Source of the DNA: Batillaria attramentaria
Lineage: Eukaryota; Mollusca; Gastropoda; Batillariidae
Assembly (NCBI GenBank): GCA_018292915.2
Contig: JACVVK020000437.1
Coordinates: 438,501-502,500, forward strand
Direction: 5' to 3'
DNA length: 64,000 nucleotides
Positions 30,954-62,121 of the stretch are shown one piece after another. How positions within the stretch are numbered: the stretch's first letter is position 1; every line of letters begins with the position of its first letter. A program made the position numbers and the translations under genes. Below the pieces are notes generated by a model, which made no database searches, was not told where the DNA came from, and saw only the letters and a program-made list of their open reading frames with translations.

Positions 30954-31610
30954 CAGTGTCATACTAATGCTGACAGTGCTTGCTGCATTCCCGCTCCGCG
31001 GGCCTCGCTACTCTTGCCCCCACGACGACGCAAACTCGGGCTAACCGAAACCAGGCTGAGCTTAGTAATGCTGAAGATGGAAAAAATCAAACTACTCTGT
31101 GACAAAGAAAGTGGACAGTTGCTAACAACTTTGAGGTCCCCGTGTTATTTCACAGTGTACACAGAAGCGGTGAAAACTGTCGCATTCACCAGCACCAGCA
31201 CATTCTCGGCCTGTTTTGGGATTATTACCTGCATGAGTAACATGAGCATGAGCAACAAGCATGCATTTTCGCGGCGGAGCACAAAGCTCTGCTGCCACGA
31301 AAAATGATTGATTGCTGCAGGTCTACATATGCACGGGGGACTACTCATACAGGTAATAATCTCGAAACAGGCCGAGAATGTACTGGTGCTGGTGAATGCG
31401 AAAGTTTTCACCGCTTCTGTGCACACTTTGAAATAACACGGGGACCTCAAAGTTGTCCACTTTCTTTCTCGAGCAGTTTGATTTTTTCCTTCTTCGGCAT
31501 TACTAAGCTAAGCTCGGTTTCAATTAGCCTGAGTTTGTGTCGTCGCGGGGGCAAAGAGTATCGAGGCCCCCGGAACAGGAATGTGCTTGCTGTAGTTATC
31601 CTGCGCACTG
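30954..31610. mobile_element. Foldback element with long inverted arms
   Basis: Arms at about 30954-31239 and 31342-31610 are imperfect inverted copies along their length, for example GATTATTACCTGCATGAGTA at 31220-31239 against 31342-31361. Others are CTCGGCCTGTTT and CCCGTGTTATTTCA with their complements. The centre (31240-31341) itself folds (GCATTTTCGCGGC against GCCACGAAAAATG). There is no coding frame. It lies between the 3' ends of GTF2H3 and the VKOR gene. Confidence 0.88.
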
Positions 31611-32612
31611 TAATGCAGAACACAAACACATTGTAAAGGTGTATAACGTAAAAAGAACTTCTCAAAATGGCAAATCACATTCCTAAGCATGTAAACTGTA
31701 AAGGAAACGAGAAAATGCCAGAAATTCACGCGATGAAGTTGTCATTACTGACGCACCCTGTGAACAGTAAACTGTAAGAAAACTATGATGACCAAGGACT
31801 CACAAATATATACCAATATACCAAACTCACAGTGTTTGAAATACACTTATAATGTGTATTGCTTCAAAACATCCCTATCAGTACCACTATATTGATAAAA
31901 CATGTATACATAAACTTGAGCTTTAAGGATGAAGCCTACTTACGTAAAACGGTAACAAGAAACTGCCTAAGTTGGGTAAAAACTAAAAGTTGCACATATG
32001 TATGTATGCCTAAAATCAAAACTGCCAAAAAAGTAAGCAGTCCTGTGCATATTTGTTTTTTAAAGCCGCTGCCAAATCATAACGTCAACCTGATAAACTC
32101 ACTGGCATGTGTTTCACATTCAATTCAAAATAGGATACTTGCCGAAGTCTTGAAATTTTGTATTTAAGCAAAGGTTACAAGCAACAAGAAGAAGAAGGCG
32201 AGAGAGAGAGAGAGAGAGAGATTGTTCCCAAGCAAAAACTGTCATATCAGCTTTCCACAGGTTCCATCCGTGAAGACAATCATCCACTATATAACATCCA
32301 ACATTCATAGCTTATGCAACAGTCAATACAGATTACAAATCACGTACAGTACACACACAACCCATGCCACTGGCAATTCTTGAACACGGACTAGCACGAA
32401 CTCCAAATCCTGAGCGAGAGTAATGATTTACAGAAAAATCTCTGCAAAACGCCAATATCCAAATATCTGATGATAGTGAATCTCATGATTATGAGGGGGT
32501 CTATGGATGTTGAATATTCATCTCTCCAGTTTATATTGCCCCTAAAATTAGAAACAGCTTTCCAGGTATACACATCCTTTACGCCCAACACTGATGCTGC
32601 TGACATCATTCA
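31611..32612. other. Gene-free stretch beyond the VKOR stop
   Basis: This probably includes the 3' untranslated region of the minus-strand VKOR gene. There is an (AG)n run at 32199-32221. I found no canonical AATAAA on minus. Confidence 0.5.
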
Positions 32613-33061
32613 TTACCGCAGCTTTTTCTTCACTAATTCAGCATGAGTGTTCTGCACTTTGGCAATACACACAAGCAGTAAGACGAAGTTCACAAAGTAG
32701 ATGGAGACGCACACGATGCAGAAGTCCTGAAGCACAAAGTAGAGAATGCATGCAAGGTAGACAGAGCCGAGGTTGGCGATGATGGCTGCCACTAGCTGCA
32801 CCACTGAGCCAGGGTAGTTGGGGTTGAACGCTGCACACAGACAAAGGAAAATAATAATAGTGGAGATTTTTAACGCGCCTAACCCAGGGGCTGGCTCTAG
32901 GCGCTTATCATGTTTTCCCTTTTTTTTTTCAATTTATTCTGTCCTAACTGCCAAAGAAGGTTTGTTGATGACTAGAGCTATGCCGGTCAGGGTTCTTACC
33001 CCGGGGACCACTTCGATAGCTGAAAAAGGTCTAAGCTGGAGACCCGATACAGCAGTTGGAA

Positions 33062-33092
<31 letters not shown>

Positions 33093-34640
33093 ACTGCATC
33101 CCAACCCCCCATCCCACTTTCGACCCACAATAATTAAATTCTGCCCTGTTCCTACCCTATGCCCACCACCTTCACACGACAGTAATGGTCAGTTAGAATC
33201 AAACTTGAAGAAGAAGAAGAAAATAGAGTGATTACAAACTAATCCTGCATGGTGGTTTACCTAGTGTTGCCTGGAAAGTGTAGAAGGCGAGTCCAAACAC
33301 ACTGTTGGGCTGGTTCAGAATACTGTCTGATGAAAACAGTCTATCCACAAGACCAAAGCCACGGCCAAACCTGCAAAACACCAAAGTCGTTCAAGCACAC
33401 AAAATCTCAGAATGTGTACCTTACAAACGTAATGAAGTACAGTCAAACCTGTGTAAGGCGGTCACCCAAGGGACTGGACCAAACTGACCACCTTAGACAG
33501 GTGGCCGGGTTGTCCAGGAAGGCATGTCAACAGCTAGCATGTCACCCAATGAATGCTCTAGTGGTGCACGTGTTACGAGCTGACAACAGGGCTCGCCTAA
33601 AGCTCTCTATACACTTGAAAATACGTGTTTGGGGTCCTTTTTATTTTTTTTATTGCACACCGTTTGTTTTCAAACAAACAGATCAGCAGGTGATCGACTG
33701 ACGATGCAACAAAGAAACAACAAGCTTCCTGCTGACAGCGGATTTACGCACATTAACACGTCGTCGTCTCAATCGGAAGCAATAGAAACGACAAACAGGG
33801 TGACAACACCTTCACGTATTCGTACACCTTGGAAGTTGATCGGTTTACAAACACAAAGCTGACTGCTTCCTACAGACCTCGTACTGATTGCAAAGCAATT
33901 AAAAGGACGCCGCTAACAGCCACCCCCTCGCCCCCACCAATCCCCCGGCTATTCACTCGGAGGGGGAGGCGCGTGTCAGTGAGCCGCGGCGTGGCTAATC
34001 CTGGCTTGTCAAGCAGTTAGGCAGTCTGTCTTGTCAGTTGAGAACACAGCAGGGGCCCGAAGGCGGTCACTACACAACAAAGTGACTGCCCTGTACAGTG
34101 TGAAAGGTCGTTTGGGACTGCCAAAATGGGTGGCACGACCGCGTTAGACAGTGACCTGGTTATACAGTGCATATATAGAGGGAAAACGCTCGGGGATCCT
34201 CTGGGGTGACCGAGTTAGACAGTGGCATGGCAGGTGACCGCCATGGCAGGTTCGACTGTAGTGGTTTTTCATACTGACTACTATCATATTTTGTTGGACT
34301 CAACATTCGGCACATGCAGTGGGGGTTTACAACACATTGTTTACAGCGTTTTCTCTAAATAGCAGACCTCTAAGTATGAAAACCGACCAACTTTCTGAGC
34401 AAGCGATACCAACCTTGACGTAAAGACTTTGGAGCAACTGATGGACTGGTTGATGTCACAAAGCGCCTTGTATCCACTCATGGTCTCTGCCAAAACCTCC
34501 ACGTAAAGAGCATACAGTGAAATTACCGTCCCCAGGGCACTGAGAATCAAGGTGGAGGTTCGGATCCATTCTCCTGAGGACTTTGGCGTTCGTTTGTTTG
34601 GTGTGGAGATTTCGGTTAGCCCCGGCTTGGACCTCGCCAT
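32613..34640 (-). CDS. VKORC1L1: Vitamin K epoxide reductase complex subunit 1-like, three exons, 184 aa
   Basis: Exons: 34640-34414, 33370-33261 (110 nt), 32830-32613, with phases agreeing. The start is the ATG giving MARSKPG; the frame opens further upstream but without an ATG. Family features: a first membrane span ([20 protein letters not shown]), the luminal pair C...C in [13 protein letters not shown], the conserved [10 protein letters not shown], and the active-site CxxC in FCIVC, with further spans at the C-terminus. It reduces vitamin K epoxide and quinone in the ER membrane through thiol relay. The lysine-rich C-terminus (VKKKLR) is a plausible ER-retention signal. Invertebrates usually have one gene ancestral to VKORC1 and VKORC1L1, so the symbol is by likeness. 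The N-terminus is about 15 residues longer than in vertebrates. Confidence 0.93.
32855..33235. other. VKOR intron 2 with worn repeat and poly-C/(CA)n
   Basis: It has low-complexity C and CA tracts at about 33063-33096 and an old dispersed repeat (AACCCAGGGGCTGGCTCTAG). No exon lies within it. Confidence 0.5.
33440..34258. mobile_element. Nonautonomous pogo/mariner-like element in VKOR intron 1
   Basis: Ends CAGTCAAACCTGTGTAAGGC (left) and, on minus, CAGTCGAACCTGCCATGGC (right), then GGTCACC in both. They are bounded by TA at 33438-33439 and 34259-34260, the target duplication of Tc1/mariner/pogo elements. The 819-bp inside has no transposase and repeats parts of the end motif (TGACCxxGTTAGACAGTG). 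Confidence 0.82.
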
Positions 34641-34889
34641 GTTGTTTCTGGCGTTTCTGTTTAGAGTTCGCGTTCTTGACAAGAAAGCATCCGCGATGTC
34701 TCAGTGAATCAATGAGTGCACTCGAGAAACCCTGCATGAAAACCAATAAATAAAGCGATGTCGGCCAACAAAATTTCCCTGACCAGAACAAACAAACAAA
34801 CAAACAAACAAACAAACATAAAAGTTATTCATGTCTCTGAAAAACTTGCTGTTTGTTTGCAGACATACACTGATTACTTATGTATACAC

Positions 34890-34899
34890 ACATATCTGT

Positions 34900-34933
<34 letters not shown>

Positions 34934-34935
34934 TT
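34890..34935. repeat. (GT)n microsatellite
   Basis: A GT run in the spacer between the VKOR gene and the tRNA gene. A short (CAAA)n run lies at 34791-34816. Confidence 0.9.
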
Positions 34936-35185
34936 GCTTTTGAAAACTTGTAACATTACTCCTAGTGCACTACACACTGACGGTGACAGGGAGGCCAAAG
35001 ATACTACAGTATGGGTGGCTAACAAAAATTCAGTGTAGGGATTATCAGACGGGATTGGGAACGTAAGCGTTGTTGTAACATGCAGGTTACTTCGAACATT
35101 AGTGAATATATGTTGAAAACCGGTTCACTTTGCTTTTATGTAAATAAATTCACCAACAGAATGTGGTGTACGGTGTATAAGAAGA

Positions 35186-35198
35186 AGGAAAAAAAAAA
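35186..35198 (-). terminator. Polymerase III terminator of tRNA-Thr
   Basis: On minus, a run of ten or so T starts directly after the tRNA 3' end. Confidence 0.8.
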
Positions 35199-35272
35199 AG
35201 GCTCCAGGGGGATTCGAACCCTCGACCTTCTGCTTACTAGGCAGACGCTCTAACCAACTGAGCTATAGAGCC
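35199..35272 (-). tRNA. tRNA-Thr (anticodon AGT)
   Basis: On minus the sequence folds as a standard cloverleaf: acceptor GGCTCTA/TGGAGCC with one G-T pair, D stem GCTC/GAGC, anticodon stem TCTGC/GCAGA with loop CTAGTAA, and T arm GAGGG-TTCGAAT-CCCCC with one A-C mismatch. Discriminator is T. Both internal promoter boxes are present and a run of T follows directly, as a polymerase III terminator. It has no intron. It is free-standing, not fused to a SINE body. Confidence 0.93.
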
Positions 35273-35662
35273 AGTTGACATGTAGGGAGAAAAATAACAA
35301 TATGTCTTGTAATATTTAGGTCGCACTCTCTGTCTCTCTTGTATCCAGTTGAAGTGCATTTTGAGAAAATCTAAGGAAGTTGTGAGTAATTCAGTCACAT
35401 TTGACAAGACATTTTGAACAGTCGACAAAATTTAGTTTCTCCGTCTCACCCTCATTTTGGTAATTTTGTAAAGGAGAGTTACCTCCCGTGGGTGTAATCT
35501 CTGCGAGAAAAGGCTTTCGATCAAAACAAGACGACGTCATTCTCATTCATAGACATTTTATTCGCCCACTTTGAAGAAAATAGCGTTTAAACTGTGCGAT
35601 TTAGGATACTGGAACTCTAATGTAACTGTCGAACAGAGACGTGCTCCGCACAGTGTCTAAAT

Positions 35663-54820
<19,158 letters not shown>

Positions 54821-55167
54821 AACCGGCGGTATAGGAAAGCAATGTTTATCTCATGTTCATCCAACCGCCTGTTGGTAGTGTGATGATTGTCTTTGAGTGT
54901 TTGCAATGCAGAAGTGATACGTTTCGGGGAGATCGCCAGCTGTTAATAATTAAAACCAGGACGTTTTGTAGTCGTTATTTCTGTGAGACTGTTATTATTG
55001 AATCGCCTGATTTGATTGGACGGGAGCAGCGGAGAGAAAGTCGTGGGTTGTGGTACAAGCAACCACTGCTGTCACCAGTGCGAGAGGTCGGAGTTCAAAC
55101 TGGGTATCCCCCCCCCCCTCCCGAAAATAAGGGGGTGGGGGGGGGGGAGAGCAGAAGAAGAAAAAGG
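54821..55167. other. BCAS3 3' untranslated region and beyond
   Basis: There is no clear polyadenylation signal close to the stop; AATTAAAA near 54946 and ATAATAAA near 55547 are the first candidates. A worn tRNA-like head of a SINE may lie at about 55020-55100. Confidence 0.4.
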
Positions 55168-55332
55168 CATTTCTTTATCTCAAAACTTGGAAGAGTTGAA
55201 CTTTTCGCACCACATGATTGTAACGTGTGTTGGAGTGAATGTGAGTGATTCATTTGAGCGTGCTTGTTGGGTTCGGTTCCTGGCGCTCTGAGCCAGTTAA
55301 TTGGGGAAAGCACCTATATTCAACGCACATTA
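55168..55332 (+). mobile_element. SINE (second family), 3' part
   Basis: It shares CACCACATGATTGTAA, GTGATTCATTTGAGCGTG and GGGAAAGCACCTAT with the copies at 39728 and 47982. Confidence 0.75.
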
Positions 55333-55467
55333 TTGTATTTCGTACTATCTCATCCACATACCGGGGTAAAGAGGCAAGGGTATCTGGGTATCTGTGATTA
55401 GATCTAAACACTGACGCAGGGTTTATTAAGAAAATATATATATATATATATGCACGATTTGACTCAG

Positions 55468-55515
55468 CTAGACCAAAGACTGTAGATCCACTGAGGGTCT
55501 GCAGTCTTTGGCTAG
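55468..55515. repeat. Hairpin, about 20-bp stem
   Basis: CTAGACCAAAGACTGTAGA with ACC/GGT-type closure is mirrored by TCTGCAGTCTTTGGCTAG around a short loop. Confidence 0.65.
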
Positions 55516-55839
55516 ATGCATATTAGTAATATAAAAACTTAATAAATATAATAATAAAAAAAAATTGCAGAGTAGGTTGGGACTTGACAAAAGCTTCTAA
55601 AAATAGCCACCAATCAGCTCCGTCTAGCTGGTCCTCAGTCCGTAACCAAATAACGTCGTCTGCTTAGTACGCGGCCCGGTACACTTCTAGAACAAGATAC
55701 ACGTCGGCCAGAGTCACTACAACGGTCTCAGATGCTGTACTGTGACCCACGTGACTGATTCTGATGGACAGATTCAGTACGTTTGATGAAAAGTTTTCCA
55801 CACACTGTTTTATGCGTGTTATACCTTTTTTTTTCTTGG

Positions 55840-56027
55840 GGGGGGGGGGGGGGGAGGGAGCCGGGATAGCCGAATGGTAGAGCATTGGACTCTCAATGCT
55901 CGGGTCATGAGTTCCAATCCCGGCTGGGGCCAAATATTTGTGCTGGCCATTTTCTCGTTGCCCCGTCTTTGATATTGATATCACCCTTACGTGGTGGAAA
56001 AGGACGTTAAACTACCAAACACCCACC
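55840..56027 (+). mobile_element. SINE with 10-bp target duplication
   Basis: A GGACGTTAAAC family member with an expanded poly-G before its head (AGGGAGCCGGGATAGCCGAA). CGTGTTATAC stands at 55815-55824 and 56028-56037. Confidence 0.85.
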
Positions 56028-56430
56028 CGTGTTATACGTATTGGGACTTGAATAAACATTGGAAGTGTTAATAACCATAAGAAGCGATAGCTATGCTGAT
56101 AGGAATGTCTGCTTATTTGTGTACGAATGTGCAGATAGAATTTTGTAGGATTTGCCTTCACACCAACATTCTTTTTCATAAATATTGACTGCCGAACGTT
56201 TGTTTATAAACATTCAACCAAGTCGTGACCAGGTGAGTCAAATCATTCCATAGCTGCAAACGTACGGCCACTGCAGTTGCAGAAAAAAATAATTAAGTTC
56301 ACTTTGCTTTGCTTTACGGGTAATGCGCTATATATATATATAGAGAGAGATGCTGTGTTGTGAAATAAACATTTAAAGCTCCGCAGTCTCAACAAACACC
56401 TGCAAACATTGTGTTTTTATAAAACTGCGA

Positions 56431-56530
56431 TTTCTGTGACTGTGCATATCGCAAGCAACGCTGTCACAGTTGCAGAGTTTTCTGTGACTGTGCATATCGC
56501 AAGCAACGCTGTCACAGGTGCAGAGTTTTC
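56431..56530. repeat. 49-bp tandem pair
   Basis: TTCTGTGACTGTGCATATCG plus CAAGCAACGCTGTCACAG occurs at about 56431 and 56480. Confidence 0.85.
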
Positions 56531-56768
56531 AGCGCCTCGGAGACCCATATAAAACCAGAGCGTGAGTTTGCAGTGACTCCATTGTGCTTTTGGTCAGTGA
56601 GCGAGACACATCGCTACAGTGTCTAGCGGGTGTTGGGTGCTGCACGGGAAGACGAACCACTGCGATCTTTCTCGCTCAATGTCAAAACGCAAACTGAGCT
56701 GTGAAATGAGGCTCCCCTTGGCTTTAATAGGGGTTTCAGGAACGCTGAAAACTCTGTAACTGTGACAG
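56509..56768. mobile_element. 260-bp inverted-repeat element
   Basis: CTGTCACAGGTGCAGAGTTT at the left matches the complement of the right end (AAACTCTGTAACTGTGACAG) with 2 differences in about 26 bp. Pairing continues weakly inward (GACCCATATAAAACC against GGCTTTAATAGGGG). There is no coding frame. Confidence 0.65.
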
Positions 56769-56879
56769 AGTTGACGGTGCATTCTGCAGAGTCGGACAGC
56801 TTAAACAACAACAACAACAACAAAACCCACAGTGTTTGTGGCTTTTTGTTGAGATTGCATAACTTTAACCCATGGACCC

Positions 56880-58365
56880 GCTCCGACTTCGGCTTGCAGT
56901 TTTCCGAGTCTCGTCTTTTGTTGTTTCTAACAGGTTATCTCATTTGCGTGCAGAACATTGCACGTTCAATACACTGTACAATTCTAATTCTTTCTCATGT
57001 GCATACGTACTACTTAACCCGGTCATCAAAACATTAACTTTCTCACATCGTGCCCGCATTATCATCGTCTGTGATTTCAGAAGTAAAGCATTCGTCTGCC
57101 TGTTTTTAATTCAAACTGTTGATTTGTCCACTGTCTTGTGCAAAAAATATGTTTTTTTTTTTAAATTCGTCACTCATGTCTGCGATGTGTTTTTAAATGT
57201 ACATAATTTTCCATGCAAATACGCCTCTTTCAAGTTCCATAGCATTTTGAAAAACTTTACTTTGTGGACAAGAATGGACCACGGGCGACTAGTATCAGCT
57301 AGTAAGCCATCGGGGATCCTCAGTATATAGAGTTATTTCCCTCCGCAGAGCTTGAATATTTCTGAATATTACAATGTAGAGACAGCTTCATATTCTGAGT
57401 CTAGTCCGCGAATTTCTCGATTTTTTTCTCAGGAGATAAATATATCATTATTTGCTACATCGCTGTTTTGTCTTGTCCGAACACTTTGTTCTCGGGCGTA
57501 ATTATACTGATATTTTCATGTATAGAGCGAGGGTATGGTTGTATAGATTGATTGTACAGAGCTTGTGTAGTTTCGTCCAGTTCCGTTCAGAGTATAGGTA
57601 GAATTTTAACTCTGTTCCTTGATTTATTCGAACCCTCTCTGTCCATACAAAACACTTTCCAAACAACAATTCCAAGAAAGAAACAAATACAAACAAACGA
57701 AAGTGCAACACACCAATTCCAAAGAAATTGTATTGTAAGGAAATATGGTTTGTCAACACTATTTCCGTCGTTGTGCACAGAATTTTTTTGAATCCTGTAG
57801 TCCATTGTGGGAGGCCGTGTTTCATGAACAATTTGTCAGTGTCTCGTGTTGGGTATGAGATTATTGGCAAATTTTGATGCAAAACACAGGTATGTGTCAG
57901 ATGTTCATTGAATTAAATATCGCATATGTGAATGTTATTTTTGGTATATGTTGGATTGACGGTGAATGTGTACTTTTTTGGTGTGAGTTTTTATTCATGT
58001 TGACATACTCAACATACTGAACTGAGAATGTGATGAAAAAAAGATCAAAAGCGTGTTGAACTGTTTTATTCCATGTAAAATTTTGATCCCAAAGATTTCC
58101 CAACTGTACATTTCATTATCTGCCGTCGAGGTAAGCATTTGGAGAGACACTGTTTCGGTTTCTGGAATCTAAACTGAAGCTTGCATGATATCCCACTGCT
58201 TGGAAACGGTTCTAGTTTCGTCAGTTTAGAACTCAGCCCGAAAAAAACTTTCAGACCTGAGGTGGCCAGCGTGCTGCGCACCACAGAGCACGTGATTTTT
58301 CGCCGGGCTTAGTCTTGAACTGTAATTGCCTTTCACCCTGACGCCAACAGGTTCGACGTAACACA
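56880..58365. other. No gene supported
   Basis: AT-rich sequence with short frames only (for example 56872-57330 plus and 57502-57882 minus), none with a recognisable family or splice structure. Confidence 0.45.
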
Positions 58366-58370
58366 GGGGC

Positions 58371-58940
58371 TTGGAATGCCCCGAGTCTAAGCTGCTTGAA
58401 GATGGAAGTGCCCCCGGTGTATGCAGCTTAAGGCTAGAAATGCCCCCGGTCTAATCTTTTGGCTCGAAATGCCCAGGTTCAGTGCAGCTTGAGGCTAGAA
58501 GTGCCCCGGGTCAAGGCAAGTTGAGGCTGGAAGTGCTGCCCGGGTCAGTTCAGCTTGATACTGGAAGTGCCCCTGGTCTCATCATTTTTAGCTCGAAATG
58601 CCCGGCTTGAGGCTAGAAGTGCACCTGGCCTAAGCAGTTTAAGGCTGGAAGTGCCAGGGGAAGTGCAGGTTTAGGCTAGAAATGCCCTTGGTCTAACGTA
58701 GCTCGAAATGTCCATGGTCAGTGCAGCTTGAGGCTAGAAGTGCACCGGGCCTATGCAGCTTGGGGCTGGAAGTGCCCAGAGTCAGTGCGGCTTGAGGCTA
58801 CAAATGCCCCTGGTCTAATGATGTAGCCCGAAATGCCCAGGGTCAATGCAGCTTGAAACTAGAAATACACCGGGTCTAAGCAGCATGAGGCTGAAAGTGT
58901 CCCTGGTCAATGCAGCTTGAAGCTAGAAGTGCCCCGGGAT
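58371..58940. repeat. Higher-order minisatellite, units of about 30 bp
   Basis: Around 18 units of the form GCAGCTTGAGGCTAGAAGTG plus CCCCGGGTC-like sequence. Unit types recur in order (GAAGTGCACCGGG, GGAAGTGCCCAG, AAATGCCCCTGG, GCTCGAAATGCCC). The GCTCGAAATG type comes back near 58462, 58591, 58701 and 58825, a higher period of about 110-130 bp. Confidence 0.88.
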
Positions 58941-59760
58941 CAAACGAGCAGTGGAAAACACCTGGCTTATTTCACCTGCATATACAGACCGTCAGCTTCA
59001 ACTTACATTTCCAATCTTTAAATCTTTGCTGAAATGAATCCAGAATCTGAACACCGCAAAGTGCGAGATTTTCTGTGTAAAGCGCCGTTTGCACTGAAGC
59101 TGACGACTGGTCGTTTTGGTGCTTGTGTGTGGCTTTCGTGATGTGATGACTTTTCACATTCTTGTACATGGTAGATTAATAGATAAATTCAGTTTTATTC
59201 TATATATATATTCTATATCTGTAATGGATTTCTCCAGAAATAAAAGGATGGGCACCATCAATTTACTCTTCTCTTGACCGTGACCTTATAGTGACCTTCA
59301 GAAGTCGAACACGCTTTTGTCTTGTGAAGTTTGTGGGTTCCTTTGGTATTGAAGCTATTGGGACATGGGTAATGTATCTATTCACACCGCTGACGTGATA
59401 AGGGCAGATAGAACTTTAAGGCTTTTTTTTAAATGTTACCTGTCGGTATTAATGATATTCATTGAGCGTTTTTTTTGCCGTTTCCTGATTACTTACTGTT
59501 TTCGGTGTATGTACTGTGCACATGATGAGGGTCAGTAAATTATTGGAGGATGTCCAGTTTGTTGTTTCTGCCTGTTTTATGATGAGAGCATCTGGGTTTG
59601 TATTTTTGGGGGGTGGGGGGGGGGGGTGTCTCTGTTCTTTGTTCTTTTGTCGTATGGCAAACGCCAGGGACGTATTTTGTATTTATGTCGTCGGTTTATA
59701 GTTTTGAAAATCATTTTTAATTTTCTTCTTTTTTCCAACTCCTTTGGTTGACTGTCTGCC

Positions 59761-59855
59761 TGTTCCTCTCTGTCTGTCTGTCTGTCACTGTCTCTGTCTG
59801 TCTGTCTGTCTGCCTCTCTCTCTGTTTACCTGTCTGTGTGTCTGTCTCTGTCTGC

Positions 59856-59903
<48 letters not shown>

Positions 59904-59938
59904 TCTCTCTCTCTCTCTCTCTCTCTCACGCACGCACA
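59761..59938. repeat. (TGTC)n(GT)n(CT)n compound microsatellite
   Basis: TGTC-type units, then a GT run (about 59860-59899), then a CT run. Long frames on both strands here are artefacts. Confidence 0.95.
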
Positions 59939-59999
59939 GGGATTTGTTTTTCTCCTTTCTATTAAACAAGTCTTTCAGTGCATGCATTTCGACCGCACC

Positions 60000-60489
60000 A
60001 CCGTCCACCACCACCACCACCACCACCACCGTCGCCACAAAACAACCACCACAACCTTAAAAAAAAAGTCGCAGCAAAGCATGAATGGTTTTCCCACAAA
60101 CTTGGATCGAATCTTGCCGCACTGTCTGTTTTTTTTTGTTTGTCGTCGACTGCTCGTGTCACGGTCTGGATGCGCCGCCGAATACAAATGGCAAATTACG
60201 CTGATGCTGTTGTATTCTCTGCCTCGGGTCGAAAGATGGCACTTTCTGACCGTGTCACGTGGTGTGGGTCAGGTGGTACAGCGGACACGCAGAGCGAAGG
60301 TGACACACAGAACAGTACGCTGTGACCCTGGCCGAAACGCCCTCCCCCTCCCCCCCCCCCCAAAAAAAAGAACAACAAAAAAGGAGAAAACAACAAAAAC
60401 AACCAACCAACCAAACAAAACAAAGGAAAAATTAAAACAAAGAAAAAATACAAAAATACATCCCCTTCTGAAACAACAACAACAACAAC

Positions 60490-60530
<41 letters not shown>

Positions 60531-60830
60531 CCAAAACCAAAATCCCCCCCCCCCCCCGAAAGAAAAATTAACCAAAAACCAACAAATTAAATACCCCACC
60601 CCCCACCCCACCCTTTGAAAGAACATTCGAAGAAAAAGCAGAATACCCCCTCCCGCTCCCGTACCCCCCCCCCCCACCCCCTACAAAACAAATCAAACCA
60701 AACAAACAAAAACAAAAGAACAATAACATCAAAATCAATCAAACAACAAATACAACCCAACAAAAGAAACAGCAAAAACAAAACAAACCACCACCAAAAA
60801 ACAAACCAAACCATTTTAAAACATATTGCA
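60000..60830. other. Low-complexity stretch, (CAC)n, (CAA)n, (CA)n, poly-C
   Basis: A-rich and C-rich simple sequence with (CAC)n at 60006-60031 and (CA)n at 60489-60528. The 280-codon frame at 59748-60590 is built from these repeats and is not a gene. Confidence 0.85.
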
Positions 60831-62109
60831 CTCACAGTCAGTGTCGCCATCAATATAATTATGTCTGAAAATGGGCCCTTAAAACCGTGAACGACTCGCA
60901 GTGATGCACGCCGCACTGAGATTTCGACCGAGTAAATGGTTGAGTGTGTACTGAAGTTAAACACCGAGCCAACAACAATCACTCGTTGAACGAGTCGCTC
61001 GCGGCGAGGACACAGCATAAAAATTACGTCAATCAACTGACGTGACAGAAACAGCCGTGAGCCGGGAAGCCGAAACCATCAAAAAAGTGCAGTACGTGTT
61101 AGCGATGATTATTACATATTTACCACCACACCGTCGCCTGTGCATAACGATTATTGCATATTTACGCCGGCAAGGGGGATTATCACAGCTAAGGGTTGTC
61201 GCCCCTTTCATCACGCTATGCCGTGCGTGAAGTGTGTCACCCAAGACCAGCAAAGACGGTCGCTGGAGATCAGTGCGTCGCTATAGCTCAAGGGTAACGT
61301 ATGACAAAAGTCAAATACAGAACAGTTAAATACATGTACCAGGTGAGATGTATAACTTCTGATTTCAAAACCCGGAGCGGCATTTGCCACGGAAAGAGGT
61401 CTGGTCAAATTTGGACCCTTTTGTAATCCTTTACAACAATTTGACGCTTAACCATCTGAGCTATCACATTCCCCGAGGTTTCCGAAAATTGCCGGCGGAC
61501 CACTGAGCTGTTACCGTTACAGAATTAGTTACTGTCGCTGTATTTCGGGACAATGTACCTCAGTGACCCTATCTCCGACCACAACTCACCCAAGGTTCAT
61601 TGTCTCTGAATCTGCCTCTGTGTCTTGGCTACACGAGAGCTGTCGGGGATCCACCAGTACCCGCAACACTCGCGTCGTTGTGGTGGGAAGTTGTTAAAAA
61701 AAAAAAAAAAAAAAAGGAGCTACCAAGCAACAGAGGATAATTACACGTGGAGGCTTGAAAACCAGGGGCCCGTTCCACACGGGAGTGAAATATGACATCT
61801 GTAACACCGATGGTAAAAAGGCAAGGCTGCTCAACGTTATAATCAGGGATGGTAAAAAGGAAACACCAAGAGCGGCGTAATTACGGGCAAGGGAAGGATG
61901 GCTGACGATTGTTCTCCTGCTGAACACAGTCTAGACACTCCAAACACGTGCGACAGCGTCCCCAAATGGTTGTTGCTGCCTGGCAGTGTCCGTACATACA
62001 TGACTTAGTCGGTGACATTCATTTCGGCAGCATTTTGCGGGAAACTGCATCGCCAGCATTCTCCTTCTAGTAGTACATGTATATATTGTCACGCCTACAT
62101 TGTGAAACT
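60831..62109. other. No gene supported
   Basis: Short frames, an A run at 61696-61715, and nothing that I recognise. Confidence 0.45.
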
Positions 62110-62121
62110 GCATAATTCATG

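Noticed and set aside
58371..58940. CRISPR-like array
   Set aside because: Regular short units occur, but there are no unique spacers of constant length, and the context is an animal genome; it is a minisatellite.
59748..60590. 280-codon plus-strand frame
   Set aside because: Composed of (TGTC)n, (GT)n, (CT)n, (CAC)n and A-rich tracts; a translation of simple repeats.
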